Source of the DNA: Bacteroidaceae bacterium
GTDB lineage: Bacteria; Bacteroidota; Bacteroidia; Bacteroidales; Bacteroidaceae
DNA: 20,477 nt
Assembly (NCBI GenBank): GCA_016302965.1
Contig: JAEDMP010000039.1
Coordinates: 1 to 20,477, forward strand
Reading direction: 5' to 3'
Positions 7,341 through 16,600 of the stretch are shown here, one piece after another (positions within the stretch are counted from its first letter, which is position 1; each line of letters opens with the position of its first letter). The notes under the pieces are model-generated. The model was not told where the DNA came from. It was given only the letters and a program-made list of their open reading frames with translations, and ran no database searches. A program made the translations under genes and the position numbers.

Positions 7341-8657
7341 ATGAAAGCAATCAGAAGCTGGACGAAGAGAACCTTGGCTCTCTGTCTGACCTTGGGTTGG
7401 GCATTACTACTACAGGCCGCCAACGACCGTTTCACACTGGTCATAGATCCCGGCCATGGGGGTAATGATGCAGGAGCACTGGGCAATTTCTCGAAAGAGA
7501 AAAACATCAACCTGAAAGTGGCACTTGCCTTCGGCAGACTGGTAGAGCGCAACTGTCCTGATGTGAAAGTGGTGTATACACGCAAGACTGATGTGTTTGT
7601 GCCACTGCATGAACGGGCACATATTGCCAACCGCAACAAAGCAGACCTGTTTGTCTCTATCCACACCAATGCTCTGCCCAAAGGCAAGAGAAGCCGCGGG
7701 CTGGAGACCTACACTCTCGGTATGCACCGGGTGGATGACAACTTCGATGTGGCCAAGCGCGAGAACTCGGTAATCCTCATTGAGAAAGACTACCAGCAAC
7801 ACTACGAGGGATTTGACCCCCGATCATCGGAAAGCTATATTATGTTCGAGTTCCTGCAAGACAAGAATATGGCACAAAGCGTTGAACTCGCCCGATTGGT
7901 GCAAAACAAGACTTGTACCACAACCGGACGCGTCAACAAAGGAGTGAAGCAGGCCGGATTCCTTGTGCTCAGGGAGACATCCATGCCAAGCTGCCTCATT
8001 GAACTGGGATTCATCACCACACCCGAAGAAGAAAACTATCTCAACTCTGAGAATGGAGTGAACAATTTGGGTAAAGGCATCTATCAGGCATTCGTCGAGT
8101 ACAAGCGCAAATATGACAAGCGCATCACCGTTCCCTATCGTCCCAAAAACGACAATGACCAGACGGCAGTGCAGGGACAGAGCAACGAAACAGCACCAAA
8201 GGAGCAACCAGGCAAGGCAGATGAGCCAGCCAAAAAGGACGAATCTGCCTCAAAAGACCAGTCGCAAAGAGCAGAAGTGAAAACGGAACCAGAGAAACGA
8301 GAAGACAGCAGAAAGAACGACTGCATGGCTGTAGAGGCTGCAACAGAGAAGCCCGTGGCAGATCCTACAGACAAGGAGGACAAGCCCGTATTCAAGGTTC
8401 AGATACTTGCCAGTTATACAAAGCTAAAAGCCAACGATTCCCAGCTCAAGGGACAGCATGATGCCGACAGCTATGAAGAGAACGGTATGACAAAATACAC
8501 ATGCGGCGCTTCATGCGACTACAATGCCATCTACAGGCTGCGCAAGTCGCTACTGGCCAAGTTTCCGCAAGCTTTCATTATCGCCTTCAAGAACGGACAG
8601 AAAATGAATGTGAATGAGGCCATTCAAGAATTCAAGCGTAACAAACAGAAACAATAA
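7341..8657 (+). CDS. N-acetylmuramoyl-L-alanine amidase (Amidase_3) with lysine/glutamate-rich linker and SPOR-like tail
   Basis: A 438-residue secreted zinc amidase that cuts the bond between MurNAc and the stem peptide in peptidoglycan. A signal peptide ends near residues 26-27 (LLLQAA). The Amidase_3 domain spans about 30-260, with zinc ligands H39 (DPGHGG), E53 (FSKEKN) and H108 (SIHTNA) and catalytic E221 (CLIELGF). Residues about 270-350 are a low-complexity linker rich in K, E, Q, A and D. The last part (FKVQILASYTKL to AFIIAFKNGQKM) resembles a SPOR-like domain that binds denuded glycan at division sites; this is my reading of a weak pattern. The MCE gene starts 2 bases after the stop, so they form an operon. 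Confidence 0.93.
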   Translation: MKAIRSWTKRTLALCLTLGWALLLQAANDRFTLVIDPGHGGNDAGALGNFSKEKNINLKVALAFGRLVERNCPDVKVVYTRKTDVFVPLHERAHIANRNKADLFVSIHTNALPKGKRSRGLETYTLGMHRVDDNFDVAKRENSVILIEKDYQQHYEGFDPRSSESYIMFEFLQDKNMAQSVELARLVQNKTCTTTGRVNKGVKQAGFLVLRETSMPSCLIELGFITTPEEENYLNSENGVNNLGKGIYQAFVEYKRKYDKRITVPYRPKNDNDQTAVQGQSNETAPKEQPGKADEPAKKDESASKDQSQRAEVKTEPEKREDSRKNDCMAVEAATEKPVADPTDKEDKPVFKVQILASYTKLKANDSQLKGQHDADSYEENGMTKYTCGASCDYNAIYRLRKSLLAKFPQAFIIAFKNGQKMNVNEAIQEFKRNKQKQ

Positions 8658-8659
8658 AC

Positions 8660-9565
8660 ATGAAGAAATTTTTCACTAAGGAAGTACAGATAGCACTTGT
8701 GGCTGTAGCTGGAATTGTAGTGCTGTTCATCGGACTCCAGTTCCTCAAGGGACTGAACGCTTTCTCAAACAGCAATATCTATTACGTGAATTTCCAAGAT
8801 ATCAGCGGACTCTCTGCATCCAGTCCCGTCTATGCCAACGGCTATAAGGTAGGTGTGGTGAGAGGCATTCAGTACAATTATGCAGACAACAATGGCATTG
8901 TTGCAGAAATCGACCTCAATAGGGAGATGCAGGTGCCTGTGGGATCACACGCTGAAATATCTTCAGACTTCATGGGCAATGTGAAGATGAACCTCATCCT
9001 TTCCAACCACCCGCTACAACACCTTCATGCAGGAGATACCATACAAGGAGGGCAGAGCAACGGTCTGATGGAAAAGGCTGCTACCATGATGCCCACCATC
9101 GAGCGAATGATTCCCAAACTTGACAGCATCCTCACCAGTCTGAATACACTCCTGGCAGACCCCGCCATCGCCAACTCGTTGCACAATGTCGATAACATCA
9201 CAGCCAACCTTGTGACCACCACCCATGACATCAACAGCATGACTGCCCAACTCAATCAGCAACTGCCGGGAATGATGGACAAGACCAACCGCATACTTGA
9301 CAATGCTATAGGCATGAGTGACAAACTCAACCAGATAGATGTTGAAACGACGATGGCTAAGGTGAACGCAACGCTCAGCAATGTGGAGAAACTCACAGCG
9401 CAACTCAACAGCGATGATAGTTCGCTCGGACTGCTGATGCATGACCCAGGTTTCTATCGCAACCTGACTGCAACCATGGGTAGCGCAGACTCACTGCTAA
9501 AGGATCTCAGATTACATCCGAAACGATACGTCCACTTCTCGATTTTCGGCAAGAAAGACAAATAA
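8660..9565 (+). CDS. MCE/MlaD family lipid-transport periplasmic protein
   Basis: A 301-residue protein with one N-terminal membrane anchor (about residues 9-30, QIALVAVAGIVVLFIGLQFL) followed by a single MCE domain (about 38-115). Its marks are YYVNFQDISGLSASSPVYAN, then GYKVGVVRGI, and the LNREMQVPVGSHAEI strand pair. Residues 130-290 are mostly amphipathic helix with many N, Q, T, S and M, as in MlaD-like proteins, where this part forms oligomeric tunnels. The known family role is phospholipid movement between inner and outer membrane, with MlaE permease and MlaF ATPase partners; these are not adjacent here, so they must be elsewhere. The 2-base gap to the amidase gene indicates coupled expression and links lipid traffic to cell-wall remodelling. 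Confidence 0.9.
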   Translation: MKKFFTKEVQIALVAVAGIVVLFIGLQFLKGLNAFSNSNIYYVNFQDISGLSASSPVYANGYKVGVVRGIQYNYADNNGIVAEIDLNREMQVPVGSHAEISSDFMGNVKMNLILSNHPLQHLHAGDTIQGGQSNGLMEKAATMMPTIERMIPKLDSILTSLNTLLADPAIANSLHNVDNITANLVTTTHDINSMTAQLNQQLPGMMDKTNRILDNAIGMSDKLNQIDVETTMAKVNATLSNVEKLTAQLNSDDSSLGLLMHDPGFYRNLTATMGSADSLLKDLRLHPKRYVHFSIFGKKDK

Positions 9566-9592
9566 CAAGCCCACACAGAGGCTTATCAGCCA

Positions 9593-9672
9593 GAATGGCA
9601 GGTTCTGAAAATGATGGAATGGTAAATATCTCAGACGAAATTCCATCTTTTTGGAATCTGCCATTCATTTTT
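9593..9672 (+). terminator. Long imperfect hairpin with T tract after the MCE gene
   Basis: A 28-base left arm (9593-9620, begins GAATGGCAG, ends GATGGAAT) pairs with a 27-base right arm (9640-9666) at about 24 positions around a 19-base loop. The ends of the arms pair perfectly (9 and 8 bases). Five T follow at 9668-9672. It lies between the mce stop and the dnaA promoter and most likely ends the amidase-mce transcript. Confidence 0.7.
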
Positions 9673-9683
9673 GAAGCCTAAAA

Positions 9684-9715
9684 TTTGCTCAATTCAAAAA
9701 AATAAGCGAAATTTG
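9684..9715 (+). promoter_or_regulatory. Likely dnaA promoter
   Basis: TTTG at 9684-9687 and GAAATTTG at 9708-9715 are 20 bases apart, the right spacing for Bacteroidetes -33 and -7 elements. The -7 box differs from TAnnTTTG by one base (G for T). The dnaA ATG lies 20 bases downstream. No DnaA box was seen in this region, so self-control of the E. coli kind is not evident. Confidence 0.5.
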
Positions 9716-9735
9716 CATTCCCAAAACCTAATAAG

Positions 9736-11196
9736 ATGACCAACAAATACAAAGCGCTTTGGGACGAATGCCTGACACTCATCAAGCAGAATGTCTCTGA
9801 GCAACCCTATAAAACATGGTTTGCACCGATTGTATTCGAGTCTTTTTCTGAAGAGAAGAAGACTCTTTTAGTGCAGGTACCCAGTCTCTACGTCTATGAG
9901 TATCTGGAACAGAACTATGTGGGGCTGATACGCAACGTGCTTGGACGATGCTTCGGGCCAGGTGTCATCTTAAGTTATCGTGTAGTGGTGGACAAAACCA
10001 ACAATATCTCCCAACAGGTAGAAACAGACTGTCCGCCTGCCATCCCAAACAGCGTCAAAGCCGAGCCACGGAACATGGCAAGCGCATCGGCCAACACCGC
10101 ATCGGCCTATACCCCATCGCCCACACAGGAGAGCGCACCGATGGCAGACCTCAATCCCCAACTCGACATCCGCAAGACTTTCCAAAACTACTTGGAGGGT
10201 ACCAGCAACAAACTGCCACGAACCGTAGGTGTGTCGATAGCAGAACATCCAGGAAAGAGCACCTTCAATCCCTTCTTCATCTATGGTCCATCGGGATGTG
10301 GAAAAACACATCTCATCAATGCCATCGGCGTACGTTGCAAAGAGGTCTATCCACGCAAGCGCGTCCTCTATGTAAGTGCTCGACTCTTTCAGGTTCAATT
10401 TACAGATGCCGTGCGCCAGAACCGCACCAATGATTTCATCAACTTTTACCAGTCCATTGATGTACTGATTGTGGATGATATCCAGGAGTGGGCTACAGCG
10501 CAGCGTACACTCGACACATTCTTCCATATCTTCAACCATCTCTTCCGTAATGGCAAGCAGATTATCCTGGCCAGTGACCGCCCACCAGTGGAACTGCAAG
10601 GTATGAAAGATCGTCTGCTCACTCGTTTCAGCTGTGGCTTGATTGCCGAATTGGAAAAACCCAACTCTCAGCTCTGTATCGATATTCTCAATAGCAAATG
10701 CCGCCGCGACGGTTTGAAGATTCCAATAGATGTGATAGGTTTTATAGCAGAAACTGCAAACGGAAGTGTGCGCGACTTGGAAGGGGTAATCAACTCGCTA
10801 CTTGCCTATTCGGTGGTGTACAACTGCAATATAGACATGCGACTGGCTGAACGTGTCATTAAGCGTGCCGTAAAAGTGGATAACAGGCCGCTCACCGTTG
10901 ATGACATCCTCGAAAAAGTGTGCAACCATTTTGGAGTAACCGTACAGAATGTAATGAGCCGAAGCCGGAAACGCGACATCGCTCTCGCCCGTCAGGTGTC
11001 TATGTTCTTCGCTCAGAAATACACCAAGATGCCGGCCTCACGTATCGGCCAACTCATTGGCAACCGCGACCACAGCACGGTCATCCACAGTTGCTCTACC
11101 ATCGAGAAACGTCTGAAAGTGGACAAGGCTTTCGCCGAAGAGGTGAACAGCATCGAAAATTCATTCAAACTCAAGAAAGAGGGAGAGACGAAATAA
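9736..11196 (+). CDS. dnaA: Chromosomal replication initiator protein DnaA
   Basis: A 486-residue DnaA, which binds DnaA boxes at the origin, melts DNA and loads the helicase. Domain I (residues 1-90) starts MTNKYKALWDECLTLIKQNV with the usual QPYKTWFAPI. Domain II (about 95-145) is a variable linker rich in A, S, T and P. Domain III holds Walker A GPSGCGKT (184-191), Walker B VLIVDDIQ (about 244-250) and a sensor region RLLTRFSCGL. Domain IV ends with the DNA-binding signature, ASRIGQLIGNRDHSTVIHS, with the RDHSTVIH segment at 444-451. All parts are intact. No cluster of DnaA boxes surrounds the gene in this window, so the origin is probably not directly next to it, as happens in many Bacteroidetes. 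It is followed by a bidirectional hairpin and a convergent gene. Confidence 0.97.
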   Translation: MTNKYKALWDECLTLIKQNVSEQPYKTWFAPIVFESFSEEKKTLLVQVPSLYVYEYLEQNYVGLIRNVLGRCFGPGVILSYRVVVDKTNNISQQVETDCPPAIPNSVKAEPRNMASASANTASAYTPSPTQESAPMADLNPQLDIRKTFQNYLEGTSNKLPRTVGVSIAEHPGKSTFNPFFIYGPSGCGKTHLINAIGVRCKEVYPRKRVLYVSARLFQVQFTDAVRQNRTNDFINFYQSIDVLIVDDIQEWATAQRTLDTFFHIFNHLFRNGKQIILASDRPPVELQGMKDRLLTRFSCGLIAELEKPNSQLCIDILNSKCRRDGLKIPIDVIGFIAETANGSVRDLEGVINSLLAYSVVYNCNIDMRLAERVIKRAVKVDNRPLTVDDILEKVCNHFGVTVQNVMSRSRKRDIALARQVSMFFAQKYTKMPASRIGQLIGNRDHSTVIHSCSTIEKRLKVDKAFAEEVNSIENSFKLKKEGETK

Positions 11197-11300
11197 TTGA
11201 ATACATCATTTCAAATGAGGAGCCAAATCTTCATTCAGGTGTTTTCTCTCAACTCCCAAGGTTATAAGGATAATTATCGAGGGTTGGCGTTTTTGTCAAA

Positions 11301-11342
11301 AGGAGTAATAACAAGGAAGAAATGTTCCTTATTATTACTCCT
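11301..11342. terminator. Bidirectional terminator between dnaA and the TonB receptor gene
   Basis: Arms 11301-11318 and 11325-11342 pair at 17 of 18 positions (left arm begins AGGAGTAATAA; one C-A mismatch) around a 6-base loop. T-rich sequence follows on the plus strand (TATTATTACTC is repeated), but a pure T tract is absent. It lies between two convergent genes, so it can stop transcripts from both sides. Confidence 0.7.
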
Positions 11343-11393
11343 TATTATTACTCTTATTATTGTTGATACACGCTATTGTTTTTTCCGATTACG

Positions 11394-13463
11394 TCAGAAA
11401 TGGTAAGACACTCCGGCAATGATCCAGCATCCAGGCTGCTCCACATTGCCATAATCCACGTAGTTCTTGTCCAACAGGTTATTGGCCTCTACGTAGCAAC
11501 TGTAGCGAGGTGCCTGCCAGGAGAGACGTGCATCCAGCAGAGCATAGGGCTGATAGGAACGGATGGACCCTTCGGTATCCGTATAAGTGCCCGTGCGCTC
11601 CTGAAAGCGATAGTGGATGCCAAGACCGAGTTGTCTCCAAAGGGAGAGTTGCAGTCCGGCCACGAGTTTGTGCCGCAGATACTCCAGGGTGTATTTGCTC
11701 TGCAGATGCTCATCCACCTTCTTGTCCTGGTCGAGATAGGTATAGGCCAGCGAGAAGCGCTGCAACAGATGTTGGGCGGGCAAGAGTTGCTGCAAGTCAA
11801 TAGTGGCATCGGCCTTCCATCCTGTGGCATCAATCTCGTTCATGTTGACCGACTGCCAGGGAGCATCGGCACCTTCATCGGTACGCCGCACCCAATCAAT
11901 CAGGTTCTCGCAATGATTCTGAAAGAACGAGGCAGAAAGCGTCAGACCCATGCCGGCATATTTCACACCCGCCTCTACCGACGACAGTTCCTCGGGCATG
12001 AGATATTTGTCGGCCTTGTGGCCACCGACGGAATAATAGAGTTCGGTGAATGAGGGCATACGCAGCGAGGTGTTCCAGGAGGCAAAGAGTTTCCATGCCT
12101 CAGTTAGTTTCAGGCTGGCATCCACACCGGGATAGACCTTCATGTTCATTCCGTTCCACGAGTTCTTCACAGCCACCAGACCTGCCGAAACAGAAAGCCG
12201 GTGGAGGATAATATTGTGTTCGGCCATCAGACTGATGTTGGTCCGGTTGATGCCGTTGGTGTAATAACGTTCGGTACCGCTGATGTGATGGGGATGGTCG
12301 AGCGGTTCGCCAAGGTTGCCACTGAGCAAGTCCTCGTTGCGCAGTTCCGCACCTATCGAGGTGCGTCCGGCCAGCCAGTCGAAATAGGCATTGACGTTGA
12401 CACCCGTTACCTCGCAACGGTGATAGTTGTAGGCCACCTTGTCGGGTGCTCCGCGATAGAGTTCAAAGCGGTCTTCACTGTGGTTCCAGTAGACGCTTCC
12501 CTTGAGATGCAATGCTCCCTTGACATTCTCAGCCTGCAGGGCGGAGTAAGTCTTGAACGTATGCTCATACTGGTCATCCCAATTGGCACCATAGAAGGTG
12601 TTGGATCCATATCCTTTGACACTCAGTCCGGCATGCCATCTCGCCTTGACCCATTCGTCACGGTAGTTGCCTTGCCAGAAAGCCTTGGCACCCTCATAGT
12701 CGGCATTGAGCCCTCCTTCCTTGTTACGGCTGTAGCCATCGCTTCGGGTATAGGAGGCCGAGAGCTGGTTGTTCCATGCCCCTTTGGCCACATTGGCTCT
12801 TGCCCCTGCACTGAGATAGCCGAAGGAGCCTCCCTCCAAATGCACATCGGCACTGGTGGTGTCGGGAGTCTTGGTCACGATGTTGATGGCACCGAGCATC
12901 GACGAGGTACCATACACTCGTCCTGCCGGACCCTCCAGCACCTCGATGCGCTCAATCTCAGTAAGGTCTACGGGAAAGTCAAAGGCATTGTGTCCAGTCT
13001 GTGGGTCACAGATGTTGATGCCGTTGAGCAGAATAACTACTTGCTCATAGTTGCCTCCACGGATGCTGACGTCAGTCTGGGCACCAATGGGTCCCCTTTG
13101 TCTGACATCCACTCCAGCCACATACTTGAGCAAGTCATTGACACTTTGTACCGGTGCAGCCTGAATGTCGCTGCGATCCAGTACGGTTACCATTCTCACA
13201 GCCTGACTCTGGGTCAGGGGCGCCCTCGTGCCGGTGATGCTCACCTCGTCGAGCGTCAGTTCGCGGTCGGTCTTGGTAGCGATGGTGTCAGCGGTCAGCG
13301 GTTCAACACTCACACCGTCGGCCTTGGCATAGGTGAGTGTGGCCACGCTGAGGGTTCCGATAAGCACCTCGCGTCCGAGACAGGCAAACAGCGAATAGCC
13401 CTTGCGTCCGAAACGGCGGAACACCATGGGCTGGCGCCTGTTGGAAATGTTGTTGTACTTCAT
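11394..13463 (-). CDS. TonB-dependent outer membrane receptor (BtuB-like architecture)
   Basis: A 689-residue outer-membrane gated channel. After a long leader ending near YAKA comes a TonB-box-like ELTLDEVSITGTR. The plug domain follows (SVNDLLKYVAGVDV, then SIRGG, VVILLNGINI, IERIEVLEGPAGRVYGTSSM, LGAINIVT). The remainder is a beta barrel of alternating aromatic strands that ends WIIAGVSYHF, with the terminal F typical of such barrels. No carboxypeptidase-like N-terminal domain or SusD partner is present, so it is not a SusC glycan importer. Its size and plug resemble BtuB and siderophore receptors. B12 is attractive because nrdJ needs it, but no cobalamin riboswitch is seen upstream and the substrate remains unknown. 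I start at ATG 13463, not 13508, because the predicted -7 box (13506-13513) would lie inside the longer form. Confidence 0.88.
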   Translation of the reverse strand: MKYNNISNRRQPMVFRRFGRKGYSLFACLGREVLIGTLSVATLTYAKADGVSVEPLTADTIATKTDRELTLDEVSITGTRAPLTQSQAVRMVTVLDRSDIQAAPVQSVNDLLKYVAGVDVRQRGPIGAQTDVSIRGGNYEQVVILLNGINICDPQTGHNAFDFPVDLTEIERIEVLEGPAGRVYGTSSMLGAINIVTKTPDTTSADVHLEGGSFGYLSAGARANVAKGAWNNQLSASYTRSDGYSRNKEGGLNADYEGAKAFWQGNYRDEWVKARWHAGLSVKGYGSNTFYGANWDDQYEHTFKTYSALQAENVKGALHLKGSVYWNHSEDRFELYRGAPDKVAYNYHRCEVTGVNVNAYFDWLAGRTSIGAELRNEDLLSGNLGEPLDHPHHISGTERYYTNGINRTNISLMAEHNIILHRLSVSAGLVAVKNSWNGMNMKVYPGVDASLKLTEAWKLFASWNTSLRMPSFTELYYSVGGHKADKYLMPEELSSVEAGVKYAGMGLTLSASFFQNHCENLIDWVRRTDEGADAPWQSVNMNEIDATGWKADATIDLQQLLPAQHLLQRFSLAYTYLDQDKKVDEHLQSKYTLEYLRHKLVAGLQLSLWRQLGLGIHYRFQERTGTYTDTEGSIRSYQPYALLDARLSWQAPRYSCYVEANNLLDKNYVDYGNVEQPGCWIIAGVSYHF

Positions 13464-13482
13464 GATAATTTGATAAAAACAC

Positions 13483-13498
13483 TTTGCCTTTTGGCAAA
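13483..13498 (-). repeat. Small hairpin in the leader of the TonB receptor gene
   Basis: Two perfect 6-base arms (TTTGCC and GGCAAA on the plus strand) flank a TTTT loop. It lies between the predicted transcript start and the receptor ATG, about 20 bases before it, so it could affect translation or mRNA stability. Role unproven. Confidence 0.5.
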
Positions 13499-13505
13499 TC
13501 GGCTG

Positions 13506-13513
13506 CAAAGGTA
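13506..13513 (-). promoter_or_regulatory. -7 box for the TonB receptor gene
   Basis: On the minus strand this reads TACCTTTG followed by C, an exact fit to TAnnTTTG. The receptor ATG is 42 bases downstream of the box. It is back to back with the xylanase promoter 45 bases away. Confidence 0.6.
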
Positions 13514-13524
13514 TAAAGAATTGT

Positions 13525-13547
13525 TGAGAAAAAGCGGAATATTCTCA
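13525..13547. promoter_or_regulatory. Inverted repeat between the divergent promoters, possible operator
   Basis: TGAGAA (13525-13530) and TTCTCA (13542-13547) are inverted around 11 bases, and the right half includes the perfect palindrome GAATATTC (13537-13544). The site lies between the -7 boxes of the TonB receptor and the xylanase. Such a place suits a regulator of both genes, but no regulator is encoded nearby and the arms are short. Confidence 0.3.
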
Positions 13548-13558
13548 GAAAAAAAATG

Positions 13559-13566
13559 TAATTTTG
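13559..13566 (+). promoter_or_regulatory. -7 box for the xylanase gene
   Basis: TAATTTTG followed by C fits TAnnTTTG exactly. The xylanase ATG lies 45 bases downstream. A good TTTG at the -33 distance is not seen, which would fit a promoter needing an activator. Confidence 0.6.
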
Positions 13567-13611
13567 CAGCTATAATCCGAAACTAATAACCGAACTTCTA
13601 TCCTTATCGTC

Positions 13612-16600
13612 ATGAAGAAAAAACTATCCATTACCTTATTGCTGGGCATTCTGGCAACAGGTTCCGCCAATGCCGTACCCCTCACGGTCTGCAATTTTGA
13701 GGACTATGAGATTGGTACCGTCTGGCCAATGTGGCATCTCTACGGCGGCGACATCAGTTCCGTGGCCACAGTGGAGCAAGACCCCGGCAATCCCAACAAC
13801 AAAGTGCTGCATATCCAACTGAAGGACTGGTGCTGCCATCCCGAGTTTACCCTCCCCACAGACCTCCGCGGGAGTGCCATCACCAAGCGTTACCCTACCC
13901 TGCGCTACAAACTCTACCGCAGCCAGACGGATGCCGACAACTGGAAACAGTTTGCTGCCTTCATCGGAACACAGGAACTCTACCGCGACGAGGGCTATCC
14001 CGATCAGGGCAGCATCGGCGTTTGGCAGACACGTAACTATGCCTTGAAGGCCGTGGAGGATGACAACAGTTCCGACCGGCTGCGACTGGGCATCCACCAC
14101 AACAATTCCGACTATTATATCGACGACATCGAACTGGTGGGTCCCTACGACGACTGCATCAGTGCCGAAGACGGGGGCACGCTCGACTACTGCGAGAACA
14201 ACATCTCCAGTTCCTACAAGACCATCGACAGCGACATCTATATCCCTGCCGGACAGAGTCTGAACGTGCTCACCTCACGCTATACCGAATGGACGGGACA
14301 GGTGATGGGCGAAGGCACACTCAACATCCACTCGGGCGGCGAGCGCAGCTACCTCGGAACGGCATCGAGCAAGGGTGCCACCTACCCCGACTGGGCCCTG
14401 ATGAAGGGCGATGTGAACCTCTATCCCTACAAGGAGATGGTGGGCAGTTGTGGCTTCTACGGACTGATTCTCAGCAGCGGGACCTTCCAGCCTGAAAACA
14501 TCAACGGCTCAAACTATAACCGGATCTTTGCCGACAAGAAACTGACGCTGCATCCCGGTGCAACGCTGGCCGTGGAATCAGGTACACGCGGCATCCGCAT
14601 CGGTGAACTGCAGACCTTGGAGGGCAGTCAGCTGAGTGGCTACTACAAGAAAAGCACAGCCACCTCTTATTATATCATCGGTGCCCGGAACACCGATGCC
14701 ACCCTGGCCGGACTGATAGCCTCGAGCACCCAGGGCAACAAGGTGGGACTTATCAAGGAAGGCAAGGGCTGCTACCGCATTACGGGCAGCAACAACAGCA
14801 TCGATGCGGGCATCCGCATCCTGGAGGGAAGCCTGATGGCCAACAATGATGCAGAGGCTACCATCAGCGGCAAACTGACAGGAGCCACAGGAACGGCGGG
14901 TACCCTCACCGTGTTCAAGGGAGCCACACTGGGCGGATGGGGAACCATCGGCTGCACTACCGAGGTATACGGCCAGGTGAAAGCCGGCGACGGAAAGCCT
15001 GGCACCCTACGCTTGATGAACACGAGTGTTCCTGGCACAGCCGTGAGCGTGACACTGCACCCCGAAGCCCAAATTATCTGTCCCATCCTGGATGCCTCCA
15101 CCTACAGTCAGCTGATCATTGAGGGCAAACTGCTGCTCAACACCAAAACCCAGGATTTCGAAGAGTCAGAACGTCAACCCCGTCTGACCATCGCCACCAG
15201 TGCCGACAGCCAACTGAAGGTGGGCGACGAGTTCATCCTGCTCCGCGCCACTTCCAAACCATCACCAGACTGGAGCCTCACCATCCGCTATCCCAAAGCC
15301 TATACGTGGCAGGTGGACCAACTGACCGACGCTGACGGCAGTTTCAGGGTGGTGGCACGCATCACCTCACTCGACTACAGCGGACAGGGAGACACCACCG
15401 ACGATGAGGAGGAGGAAGCCATCGACAACGGATACCCGGATGAGGATGTGAGCGAAGACCTGAACGACCCCACTCCCCTGCGCAGTTATGCCCAGAAACT
15501 GGGCAAATGGATAGGTGTGGCAGCCGCCTCCTACCGCTATGACTGCAGCAGTACCGAGGGTCCGGCAGCCATCGTGGGTGCAGAGTTCAACCTCGTAGTA
15601 GGCGAGAATGAAATGAAGTTTGACGCTACGGAACCCAAGCGCAACGAGTTCAACTATGGAGGATCGGATGCAGTGATGGCACTTGCCGACCGCTGTGGCC
15701 AGGAGGTGCGCGGCCACACGCTGGCATGGCACTCCCAGGTGCCTGGCTGGGTGAGCGAAGACGGCAAGAAGAACAACCATAACTACAGCCGGGAGGAACT
15801 CCTCGACATCCTGAAGAACCATATCCGGAACGTGGCAGGCAACTACAAGGGACGCATCCGTGAGTGGGATGTGGTGAACGAGGTGCTCGACGATGACCAA
15901 AGCATTGTGCGCACCCAGCCAGATGCCTACAAACTGCGCCCCTCCATCTGGAACACCTACATCGGTGAAGACTTCATCGATTCGGCCTTTGTCTGGGCCC
16001 ACCAGGTTGACCCCACGGCCAAACTCTACATCAATGAGTATGGTGCAGAAATGATGGGCGGAGCCAAGTCGGAAGCCTATTTCAACCTGGTGAAGCGCCT
16101 GCAGAAATCAGGCATACCCATCGACGGCTGCGGACTGCAATGCCATTTCACCACGGGTGAGGTGGACACGCTGAAACTGGAAAAGAATATCCGCCGCTAT
16201 GCCGAACTGGGTCTCAACTGCATCATCACCGAACTGGATATCGCACTGGCCAATCCATACGCCGCCGAAGCACTGGAGACACAGGCTAAGGAGTATGCTG
16301 CCATCACACGTGTCTTCCTGCGCAACGCCAACTGTCCGTCGATGCTGATATGGGGACTTGCCGACCACTATTCATGGCGACAGAACCAACCATTGCTCTG
16401 GGACAGCCAGTTGCAGGCAAAACCCGCTTACTATTATGTACATGCGCAACTGCGCAAGGCAGCCTCCGATGCAACAGCCATCAGCAGCGTGCCCCCCTCT
16501 GACAGCGAAACCATACGTATCGTCTGTCGCAATCTCGCCGGCCAAACGGTTAGTCCCAACAGCCGTGGCATCCTGATTGAGCAAGGTCTGAAGAGAGACG

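Noticed and set aside
9566..11400. Replication origin next to dnaA
   Set aside because: No cluster of DnaA boxes or AT-rich unwinding repeats is seen beside dnaA; only one 8-of-9 match lies inside the gene.
12201..13586. 461-codon plus-strand frame opposite the TonB receptor
   Set aside because: It is the antisense of the receptor's plug and barrel, with no family-like motif; the minus frame has an intact plug domain and C-terminal F.
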